From the NCBI GenBank assembly GCA_947456315.1, contig CANGRU010000076.1:1-7251 (forward strand): a DNA stretch of 7,251 bases, in the 5' to 3' direction. A model generated the notes under the pieces. That model did not search any database and was not told where the DNA came from. It saw nothing but the letters and a program-made list of their open reading frames with translations. Position numbers and translations under genes: made by a program. Below are positions 1 through 5,400 of the stretch, piece by piece (position 1 is the first letter of the stretch; each line of letters begins with the position of its first letter). Source of the DNA: Beijerinckiaceae bacterium (GTDB lineage Bacteria; Pseudomonadota; Alphaproteobacteria; Rhizobiales; Beijerinckiaceae).

Positions 1-6
1 CCCTAG

Positions 7-29
7 CCCCTCCCCTCAAGGGGGAGGGG
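7..29. repeat. GC-rich inverted repeat (hairpin) after the ABC exporter gene
   Basis: CCCCTCCCC at 7-15 is the exact reverse complement of GGGGAGGGG at 21-29, with a 5-nt loop (TCAAG). It begins 12 nt past the stop codon of the minus-strand ABC exporter gene, so it could end or stabilise that transcript. There is no T-run on the minus-strand side, so it is not a classical intrinsic terminator. Its sequence differs from the two larger mosaic repeats in this window and it may belong to another family of dispersed GC-rich palindromes. It sits at the window edge, so a larger element could extend further left. Confidence 0.5.
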
Positions 30-41
30 GACGAGAACGCC

Positions 42-1847
42 CTACTGCGCCGCATCCACCAAAAAGCCGCCCGATTGCGTCTCGACCAAGCGGCGGTAGG
101 CCCCGTTTTCGCGCGCCATCAGGCTTTTGTGGGTGCCGTCTTCGACAATCTGCCCCCGATCGAAGACCAGAATCCGGTCGAGCCGTTGCACGGTCGAGAG
201 CCGATGCGCGATGACCAGCGTTGTGCGGCCCTCTGCCAGCCGGTCCATGGCCTCGCGGATATAGGTCTCGGACAGGCTATCGAGCGAGGACGTCGCCTCA
301 TCCAGAATGAGAATGGGTGTGGCCGCCAGAATGGCGCGCGCAATGGCGACCCTCTGGCGCTCGCCGCCCGACAATTTCACACCCCGCTCGCCGACCAGCG
401 TTTTGTAGCCCTTCGGCAGACCACGCACGAAATCATCGACATGCGCCAGACGCGCCGCCACAATGATGTCGGCCTCGCTGGCCTCGGGCCGACCATAGGC
501 GATGTTTTCGGCAATCGAGCGATGGAAAAGCACGGGCTCTTGCGGCACAAGGCCGACCGCATTGCGCAATGAGGATTGCGTGACTTGGGCAATATCCTGC
601 CCGTCGATCAGAATACGCCCGCCATCGACATCATATAGCCGCTGGATCAGTTTCACGAAGGTGGATTTGCCAGCCCCCGATGTGCCTACCAACCCGACCT
701 TTTGTCCGGCTGGAATCTGCAAGGAGAAATTTTCATAGAGCGGTGCGCTGGCGCTTTTGTAGCGAAAGGTCACGCGCTCGAACGCAATCGCACCCTGCGC
801 CACCTGCAAGGGCTTGGCGTCTTTGCGATCCGCCACTTGCAACTGCGCATTGCGAAACTCGAGCACGTCATCCATGTCGTTCACCGTGCGCTGCACGGAA
901 CGCACATGCTGGGCAATGTCGCGCAAATAGCCGGTGATCAGAAATTGTGTGGCAATGAGGCTCGCAATATCGCCGGGCGTGGCGCGACCCTGCGTCCACA
1001 GCCACAGGCCTGTGCCCAGCATCCCCAATTGCAGCACCAGCAAAAGCACGGCCTGCACAAGGCCTGACACAGCACTGCGATCCCATGAGCGCACCGCGCG
1101 CCAATGCCAGCCCTGCGCGACATCAGCAAAATGGCGATCCTCGCGCTCTTCGGCGGCAAAACTTTTAACCGCTGCATTGCCGGTGATGGAATCGGCCAAA
1201 ACGCCGGCCATTTTCGAATCCCATTCACGCGCCGCAACATTGGCGGGTCTGATCCAGACCACCGAGAGCGTCACCACCACGACGATGAAGGTCAGAACGG
1301 ACAGGCCCGTGATGAGCCCGAGCAAAGGCCAGCGCCAGGCAAACATGATTGTCACGCCGGTGACGACGATAAACGCCGGCACAAGGCCGAAGGCCAGCGT
1401 GTCCGTGAATGTATCAAACGAGGTCATACCGCGCGTGATTTTGCGCACGGTGGCACCTGCGAAAGAATTGGCGTGCCAGTCGGAGGAAAAACGCTGCACC
1501 TTGGCAAACGCATCGCGCCCGATCGCTGTGATGGCGCGTGCCGACAGACGATTGGCGATAAAGGTCACGCTCTGGCGCAGGATGTGAAAGACGACGCCCA
1601 GCGTCAGGAAGATGATGAGTGCACGAATGGCGGGCGCCGGATCTTCCGCCTTGCCGGAGGCCACCGCATCGACCAGCCAGCCAGCGGCCACGGGCACCGA
1701 GACATCGATCAGCGTGGAAAGAATACGCACCGTAAGCAACGAGAAAAACAGCCCCGGCGCAATCAGCCAATAATGAATGACAAAGCGCGATACGCGCCCG
1801 AATTTGGCTGCCGTCCCCTGTCGGGACGTGTCTGTTTTGCTGGTCAT
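42..1847 (-). CDS. Type I ABC exporter half-transporter (fused membrane and ATPase domains)
   Basis: This 601-residue protein is a half-transporter expected to work as a dimer in the inner membrane, exporting or flipping a hydrophobic or lipid-like substrate at the cost of ATP. The N-terminal half carries about six hydrophobic segments (roughly residues 25-47, 75-95, 150-172, 174-198, 258-286 and 293-310). The C-terminal half is a complete ATPase domain: aromatic A-loop Y363, Walker A GTSGAGKST (388-396), Q-loop Q436, X-loop TLVGERG (483-489), signature LSGGERQR (492-499), Walker B ILILD with catalytic Glu E517, D-loop SSLD (520-523) and H-loop H548. All catalytic residues are present, so it should be active. 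The length fits the MsbA/multidrug exporter group (about 580-620), but the substrate cannot be read from sequence. I chose the ATG at 1847. A GTG at 1895 would add 16 residues rich in Pro, His and Arg and would abut the repeat at 1896, so it is less likely. No Shine-Dalgarno sequence precedes the ATG (see the promoter at 1854-1882). Its job is probably unrelated to the tcu genes. Confidence 0.93.
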   Translation of the reverse strand: MTSKTDTSRQGTAAKFGRVSRFVIHYWLIAPGLFFSLLTVRILSTLIDVSVPVAAGWLVDAVASGKAEDPAPAIRALIIFLTLGVVFHILRQSVTFIANRLSARAITAIGRDAFAKVQRFSSDWHANSFAGATVRKITRGMTSFDTFTDTLAFGLVPAFIVVTGVTIMFAWRWPLLGLITGLSVLTFIVVVVTLSVVWIRPANVAAREWDSKMAGVLADSITGNAAVKSFAAEEREDRHFADVAQGWHWRAVRSWDRSAVSGLVQAVLLLVLQLGMLGTGLWLWTQGRATPGDIASLIATQFLITGYLRDIAQHVRSVQRTVNDMDDVLEFRNAQLQVADRKDAKPLQVAQGAIAFERVTFRYKSASAPLYENFSLQIPAGQKVGLVGTSGAGKSTFVKLIQRLYDVDGGRILIDGQDIAQVTQSSLRNAVGLVPQEPVLFHRSIAENIAYGRPEASEADIIVAARLAHVDDFVRGLPKGYKTLVGERGVKLSGGERQRVAIARAILAATPILILDEATSSLDSLSETYIREAMDRLAEGRTTLVIAHRLSTVQRLDRILVFDRGQIVEDGTHKSLMARENGAYRRLVETQSGGFLVDAAQ

Positions 1848-1853
1848 GAACGC

Positions 1854-1882
1854 TTTATGGCGCGGGTGGGGGCGCGGGGCAA
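1854..1882 (-). promoter_or_regulatory. Possible sigma70-type promoter for the ABC exporter gene, implying a leaderless mRNA
   Basis: Reading the minus strand, TTGCCC (1882-1877, 4 of 6 matches to TTGACA) is followed by a 17-nt spacer and CATAAA (1859-1854, 4 of 6 matches to TATAAT). The -10 hexamer ends 6 nt before the ATG at 1847, so transcription would start at or beside the A of the start codon. This agrees with the absence of a Shine-Dalgarno sequence there. The spacer is very GC-rich and both hexamers are imperfect, so the call is tentative. Confidence 0.3.
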
Positions 1883-1895
1883 GGCAGTGGCTCAC

Positions 1896-2012
1896 CCCTC
1901 TCCCGCATGCGGGAGAGGGTGGCTCCGCAGGAGCCGGGTGAGGGTGAGTGTGGTTGAGCTGCCCTCATCCGTCTGCCTCCGGCAGACACCTTCTCCCGCC
2001 TGCGGGAGAAGG
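1896..2012 (+). repeat. Mosaic palindromic repeat, copy 1 (REP/BIME-like, four hairpins)
   Basis: This 117-nt element lies between the stop of the gntR-type gene and the start of the ABC exporter gene. Reading the plus strand it has these parts. H1 (1896-1919) is a perfect 24-nt palindrome with left arm CCCTCTCCCGC. H2 is GGCTCC, loop GCA, GGAGCC (1921-1935). A spacer GGGTGAGGGTGAG follows (1936-1948), then a variable stretch and GCCCTCATCCG (1961-1971). H3 is GTCTGCC, loop TCC, GGCAGAC (1971-1987). H4 (1989-2012) has left arm CCTTCTCCCGC. GGGTGAGGG (1936-1944) can also pair with CCCTCATCC (1962-1970) using one G-U pair across a 17-nt loop. The same architecture, reversed, occurs at 5273-5391. 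Such GC-rich composite palindromes are common as dispersed intergenic repeats in proteobacteria. Here it may end or stabilise the regulator transcript. Confidence 0.88.
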
Positions 2013-2021
2013 AAGGCGCCC

Positions 2022-2681
2022 TCATACCCCCTGCATAATCTTCAACCGCGCACGCAGGCTTTCGCGGATATGGGCGCGTGCCAGTGCATCCGCCTTGTCG
2101 GCATCTTGCGCGGCAATGGCATCAATCAGCGCGCGATGTTCTTGGAAAGCGGCCATGGGGCGCGCATCTACGGTGAAGGTTGTGCGCCCCAAGAGCGCTA
2201 TTGCGTCCTGCAATTCTTGCAGCGCGCCATCCAAATAGCGGTTGCGGGAGCTGGCAAAAATGGACTCGTGAAACAGGCGATTGAACCGCGCCATCTCTTC
2301 CGAACTGGTCGCCTGTTCAAACCCCTCTTCGAGATCACGCAAAGCATCGACTTCCGGTGGGCTAGCATGTTTGGCTGCCAAACGCGCAGCCGCGCCCTCC
2401 AGAATCTCGCGCATGGCATAAAGCTCGACGACTTCCGTCTGATCGAGACGGCGCACGATCAGCCCGCGCCCCTGCCCCGGCACAACCAGACCCTTGGAGA
2501 CCAGCCGCCCGAAGGCTTCGCGCACCGGTGTGCGGGAGACTTTGAGCCGCTCGGCCACCTCTTCCTCGCGCAAGCGGTCGCCCGGCTTGTAAGTGCCCGA
2601 GCGCAAAGCCTCGCGCAGCGCCCGAAAGGTCGCCTCGCCCAACGGAAGGCCGTCCGCCCCCTCGTCCTTGTCCACCGCCAT
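2022..2681 (-). CDS. GntR-family FCD-domain transcriptional regulator, likely repressor of tcuAB
   Basis: The 219-residue protein has the layout of the FadR subfamily of GntR regulators. An N-terminal winged helix-turn-helix spans about residues 15-80, with recognition helix around VSRTPVREAFGRL (48-60). An all-helical FCD ligand-binding domain follows (about 86-213), beginning with the typical YAMREILEGAAA segment. N134, H138, H182 and H204 match the spacing of the metal-binding Asp/Asn-His-His-His set of many FCD domains, which often bind carboxylate effectors through the metal. I chose the ATG at 2681 because GAGG (2691-2694) lies 9 nt upstream. The in-frame TTG at 2687 would be only 3 nt from it. 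It is divergent from tcuA, with a TTGTATACAA palindrome between them, so local control and autoregulation are likely. The effector is inferred to be tricarballylate or another tricarboxylate. Salmonella tcu is controlled instead by the LysR-type TcuR, so I do not assign that symbol. Confidence 0.92.
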   Translation of the reverse strand: MAVDKDEGADGLPLGEATFRALREALRSGTYKPGDRLREEEVAERLKVSRTPVREAFGRLVSKGLVVPGQGRGLIVRRLDQTEVVELYAMREILEGAAARLAAKHASPPEVDALRDLEEGFEQATSSEEMARFNRLFHESIFASSRNRYLDGALQELQDAIALLGRTTFTVDARPMAAFQEHRALIDAIAAQDADKADALARAHIRESLRARLKIMQGV

Positions 2682-2705
2682 GCGCAAAAACCTCGGTTCC
2701 GCCTG

Positions 2706-2734
2706 TTGCCAAGGATTGTATACAAAGATATACA
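2706..2734 (+). promoter_or_regulatory. Predicted sigma70-type promoter of tcuAB
   Basis: TTGCCA (2706-2711, 5 of 6 matches to TTGACA) and TATACA (2729-2734, 4 of 6 matches to TATAAT) are separated by exactly 17 nt on the plus strand. Transcription would start near 2741, leaving a leader of about 36 nt before the tcuA ATG. The GntR-type palindrome lies in the spacer and a second half-site coincides with the -10 hexamer, the expected layout for repression by blocking RNA polymerase. Confidence 0.55.
2716..2734. promoter_or_regulatory. Predicted GntR/FCD operator between the regulator gene and tcuA
   Basis: TTGTATACAA (2716-2725) is a perfect 10-bp palindrome of the GTATAC-centred kind often bound by FadR-subfamily GntR proteins. 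TATACA occurs at 2719-2724 and again at 2729-2734, 10 bp (one helical turn) apart. TGTATA (2717-2722) and TATACA (2729-2734) also form a wider inverted repeat with a 6-nt centre. On the minus strand the same bases include TACAAT (2720-2715), a possible -10 for the regulator gene, although no good -35 is seen for it. One dimer here could therefore repress tcuAB and its own gene. The identity of the bound protein is inferred from position. Confidence 0.6.
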
Positions 2735-2741
2735 GAAAGGG

Positions 2742-2762
2742 AAGAGCCCTTCGGGGCAGCTT
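2742..2762 (+). promoter_or_regulatory. Small hairpin with UUCG tetraloop in the predicted tcuA leader
   Basis: GCCC (2746-2749), TTCG and GGGC (2754-2757) form a 4-bp stem capped by a C(UUCG)G tetraloop, an unusually stable RNA loop. AAG (2742-2744) can pair with CTT (2760-2762) below a small internal loop. It starts about where the transcript is predicted to begin and ends just before the tcuA ribosome-binding region (GCGGAA, 2765-2770). It may protect the 5' end of the mRNA or adjust translation. The stem is short and could be chance. Confidence 0.35.
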
Positions 2763-2776
2763 GAGCGGAAACTCCC

Positions 2777-4174
2777 ATGGTCGATTTTTCCAAACGCTAT
2801 GATGTGCTGGTGATTGGCGGCGGCAATGCCGCGCTTTGTGCGGCCATCAGTGCCGCGCGTGAAGGCGCGAGCGTTCTCGTGCTGGAGGCTGCCCCCCAAT
2901 TCTACCGCGGCGGCAATACGCGCCACACGCGCAACATGCGCTGCGCCCATGATGCGGCGACCGACACATTGTCCGGCCCTTATTCGGAAGAAGAGTTTTT
3001 CGACGATCTGTTGCGCGTCACCGGTGGCAACACCAATGAAGAGCTATCGCGCATGATGATCCACGAGTCGAAAGACATGCTCGACTGGATTGTGCAGCAA
3101 GGCGTGCGCTTTCAACCCTCGCTGGGTGGCACGCTGTCGCTGGGGCGCACCAATTCGTTCTTTCTGGGTGGCGGGCGCGCCATGCTGAATGCGCTCTATC
3201 TCACCGCCGAAGATCTGGGCGTGACGATTGCCTATGAGGCCGAAGTCATCGGCATGGATATCGAGAACGGCATGTTTCTGGGCGCAACAGTGAAACGGCC
3301 GGATGGCGCGTTTTTTGTGCGCGCAGGATCTCTTGTGGCGGCCTCGGGCGGTTTTGAAGCCAACAAGGAATGGCTCGAAGAAAGCTGGGGTCCCTCAGCC
3401 AAAAACTTTCTCATTCGCGGCACGCGGTTCAATCGCGGCACGGTGTTGAAAATGCTCAGCGCAGCGGGCGTGGACCAGATCGGCGATCCGACACAATGCC
3501 ATGCGGTGGCCATTGATGCGCGTGCGCCGGAATATGATGGCGGCATTATCACGCGTCTTGATTGCGTAGTTTTCGGTGTCGTCGTGAACAAACATTGCGA
3601 GCGCTTTTATGATGAGGGCGAGGATGTCTGGCCCAAGCGCTATGCCATCTGGGGCCGCCTTGTGGCAGGCCAGCCGGACCAGATCGCCTACATCATCTTC
3701 GATGCCTCTTCGCTCGAACTCTTCATGCCGTCCTGCTTCCCGCCAATCAAGGCCGAAAGCATTCGCGAGCTGGCAGGCAAGCTCGAACTTGATGCCGATG
3801 CATTGGACAAGACGCTCGCCGATTTCAACGCAGCCGTGAAGCCCGGCACATTCGATCATACGCAGTTGGATGATTGCCGCACGCAGGGGCTCGCCATCGA
3901 GAAAACGCATTGGGCGCGCAAGATCGAGAAAGCGCCCTTCTATGCCTATCCGGTGCGCCCTGGCATTACCTTCACTTATCTGGGCGTGCGCGTGAACAAA
4001 CAGTCGCGCATGATGATGGCGGATGGCAAACCCTCCGCCAATATGTTTGCCGCAGGTGAAATCATGGCCGGCAATGTGCTGGGCAAAGGCTATGCGGCGG
4101 GAATCGGAATGACCATCGGCAGCGTTTTCGGACGGATCGCAGGGCGGGAGGCAGCCACCAATGCACGCAACTAA
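2777..4174 (+). CDS. tcuA: FAD-dependent tricarballylate dehydrogenase TcuA
   Basis: TcuA oxidises tricarballylate to cis-aconitate, which aconitase then feeds into the TCA cycle. It belongs to the succinate dehydrogenase/fumarate reductase flavoprotein superfamily. The 465-residue length is close to the Salmonella enzyme. The N-terminal dinucleotide-binding fold reads YDVLVIGGGNAAL (8-20), ending in a ribose-binding Glu at E37. A second FAD contact follows at RGGNTRHTRNMR (44-55). The middle substrate-capping region contains VNKHCERFYDEGED (270-283), the family's conserved segment near the active site. The C-terminal FAD motif runs from about FAAGEIMAGNVLGKGYAAG (424-442) to FGRIAGREA. No signal peptide is seen, so the enzyme should be cytoplasmic, docked on TcuB. 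The ATG at 2777 is preceded by a modest ribosome-binding site, GCGGAA, 6 nt upstream. The last 14 nt overlap tcuB. Alternative: TcuA/TcuB resemble the two halves of Rhodobacter CobZ, a cobalamin-pathway protein, but no cob genes are visible here. Confidence 0.9.
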   Translation: MVDFSKRYDVLVIGGGNAALCAAISAAREGASVLVLEAAPQFYRGGNTRHTRNMRCAHDAATDTLSGPYSEEEFFDDLLRVTGGNTNEELSRMMIHESKDMLDWIVQQGVRFQPSLGGTLSLGRTNSFFLGGGRAMLNALYLTAEDLGVTIAYEAEVIGMDIENGMFLGATVKRPDGAFFVRAGSLVAASGGFEANKEWLEESWGPSAKNFLIRGTRFNRGTVLKMLSAAGVDQIGDPTQCHAVAIDARAPEYDGGIITRLDCVVFGVVVNKHCERFYDEGEDVWPKRYAIWGRLVAGQPDQIAYIIFDASSLELFMPSCFPPIKAESIRELAGKLELDADALDKTLADFNAAVKPGTFDHTQLDDCRTQGLAIEKTHWARKIEKAPFYAYPVRPGITFTYLGVRVNKQSRMMMADGKPSANMFAAGEIMAGNVLGKGYAAGIGMTIGSVFGRIAGREAATNARN

Positions 4175-5267
4175 CACACTGGCTGAAGCCGACCGCCTGA
4201 TGACCATTTGCAATAGCTGCCGCTATTGCGAAGGGCTCTGCGCTGTTTTTCCCGCCATGGAAATGCGCCGCGACTTTCTGGATGGCGATCTCAACTATCT
4301 CGCCAATCTCTGCCACAGCTGCGGCGCCTGCTATCACGACTGCCAGTTTTCGCCGCCCCATGAATTCAGCGTGAATGTGCCCAAAGTGCTGGCGCAGGTG
4401 CGTGCGGATTCTTATGCGGCCTATGCCTGGCCTGCCGGCCTTTCACCCATGTTTGAAAAGAACGGGCTGAAGATCTCGCTCGTGGCCGCGCTAAGTGTCG
4501 CTGTCTTCATTGCAGGTTTCGTAGGCGTGCATGATCCGGCGGCTTTGTTCGGCCAGCATGCGGGGGATTTTTATCGCCTCATGCCCCACAATACGATGGC
4601 GGCCATTTTCGGTGCGGCTTTCCTCTTTGCCATCGTCGCGATGATCATGGGCATTCGCAATTTCTGGAAAGACATTGGCGAGCCGGCTGCAACTCTCACA
4701 CAGGGTGGCTCGCTCTGGCAGGCGATGAAAGATGCCTCCACGCTGCGCTATCTTGATGGCGGTGGCGTTGGCTGCATGAATGACAGCGAACGCCCGACCG
4801 ACAATCGTCGTCGCTATCACCATTTCACCTTCTACGGCTTCATGCTCTGCTTTGCATCCACCAGCATTGCGACCCTCTATCATTATGTGCTCGGCCGTCA
4901 CGCGCCCTACCCTTGGTATGATCTACCGGTTGTGCTGGGCACATTGGGCGGCCTTGGTCTGGTCATCGGCCCGATTGGTTTGCTGATGGCCAAAAAAGAG
5001 CGCGACCCTGCACTGGTGGACGAAAGCCGCAAGGGTATGGATGTGGCATTCCTTGTCATGCTGCTGGCCACGGGCTTCACCGGCCTCGCCTTGCTCGTGC
5101 TGCGTAACACATCAGCTATGGGCCTGTTGCTCAGCCTGCATCTGGGCGTGGTCTTCGCGCTGTTTGTGACCATGCCCTATGGCAAGTTTGTGCATGGCAT
5201 CTACCGCTTCCTCGCACTCGTGCGCTATGCGAAGGAAAAGCGGATGCTGGAGATGGGCGAGGCGTAA
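4161..5267 (+). CDS. tcuB: TcuB, membrane Fe-S electron-transfer partner of tricarballylate dehydrogenase
   Basis: TcuB reoxidises the FADH2 of TcuA and passes the electrons into the membrane. In Salmonella this is reported to use [4Fe-4S] clusters and heme. This 368-residue copy has two complete C-x2-C-x2-C-x3-C motifs, C17/C20/C23/C27 and C51/C54/C57/C61, near the N-terminus. After them come about six hydrophobic segments (roughly 103-121, 145-165, 222-242, 258-276, 294-314 and 321-340). Candidate heme-ligand histidines in or near the membrane part are H220, H221, H241, H327 and H345. The length is near that of the Salmonella protein. A strong ribosome-binding site, GGGAGG (4146-4151), lies 9 nt before the ATG inside the end of tcuA. 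The reading frames overlap by 14 nt, which points to coupled translation and a fixed ratio with TcuA. No transporter gene (tcuC) follows; the next gene is convergent rel. Related names are CitB and the C-terminal part of CobZ. Confidence 0.9.
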   Translation: MHATNTLAEADRLMTICNSCRYCEGLCAVFPAMEMRRDFLDGDLNYLANLCHSCGACYHDCQFSPPHEFSVNVPKVLAQVRADSYAAYAWPAGLSPMFEKNGLKISLVAALSVAVFIAGFVGVHDPAALFGQHAGDFYRLMPHNTMAAIFGAAFLFAIVAMIMGIRNFWKDIGEPAATLTQGGSLWQAMKDASTLRYLDGGGVGCMNDSERPTDNRRRYHHFTFYGFMLCFASTSIATLYHYVLGRHAPYPWYDLPVVLGTLGGLGLVIGPIGLLMAKKERDPALVDESRKGMDVAFLVMLLATGFTGLALLVLRNTSAMGLLLSLHLGVVFALFVTMPYGKFVHGIYRFLALVRYAKEKRMLEMGEA

Positions 5268-5272
5268 CTTTT

Positions 5273-5391
5273 CCTTCTCCCGCATGCGGGAGAAGGTGGC
5301 ACGCGGAGCGTGACGGATGAGGGCGGCTCATCCGCACTCACCCTCACCCGGTTGCCTACGGCAACCACCCTCTCCCGCATACGGGAGAGGG
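5273..5391 (-). repeat. Mosaic palindromic repeat, copy 2 (reverse orientation), possible two-way terminator
   Basis: This 119-nt element fills the gap between the convergent ends of tcuB and rel. On the plus strand it reads as copy 1 backwards. H4 is a perfect 24-nt palindrome (5273-5296, left arm CCTTCTCCCGC). H3 is CACGC, loop GGA, GCGTG (5300-5312). Then come CGGATGAGGGC (5314-5324) and CTCACCCTCACCC (5337-5349). H2 is GGTTGCC, loop TAC, GGCAACC (5350-5366). H1 has arms CCCTCTCCCG and CGGGAGAGGG (5368-5391). A local hairpin special to this copy is CGGATGAG (5314-5321) with CTCATCCG (5327-5334). Placed between converging genes and only 5 nt after the tcuB stop, it may end transcription from both sides or shield 3' ends from exonucleases. 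It lacks the T-run of a classical terminator. Confidence 0.88.
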
Positions 5392-5400
5392 ATGCGCGCC

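Noticed and set aside
1848..1895. N-terminal extension of the ABC exporter from a GTG at 1895.
   Set aside because: The 16 extra residues are Pro/His/Arg-rich, abut the palindromic repeat at 1896, and have no ribosome-binding site, so the internal ATG at 1847 is preferred.
1896..2012. CRISPR array or classical intrinsic terminator as an explanation for the palindromes.
   Set aside because: There is no regular repeat-spacer pattern, and the hairpins lack a following T-run. The modular arrangement matches a dispersed composite palindromic repeat instead.
42..2681. The ABC exporter as the missing tricarballylate uptake system.
   Set aside because: Its fused membrane and ATPase domains are of the exporter type with no binding protein nearby, and it is separated from the tcu genes by the repeat and possibly its own promoter.
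1104..2813. Long plus-strand open frame of 569 codons running across the exporter start, repeat copy 1 and the regulator gene.
   Set aside because: It is antisense to two well-supported genes and passes through the repeat. Its translation is rich in His, Arg, Gln and Gly with no recognisable domain, typical of a shadow frame in GC-rich DNA.
3395..4213. Minus-strand open frame of 272 codons opposite tcuA.
   Set aside because: It lies almost wholly opposite tcuA, whose family assignment is strong, and shows no domain or ribosome-binding support.
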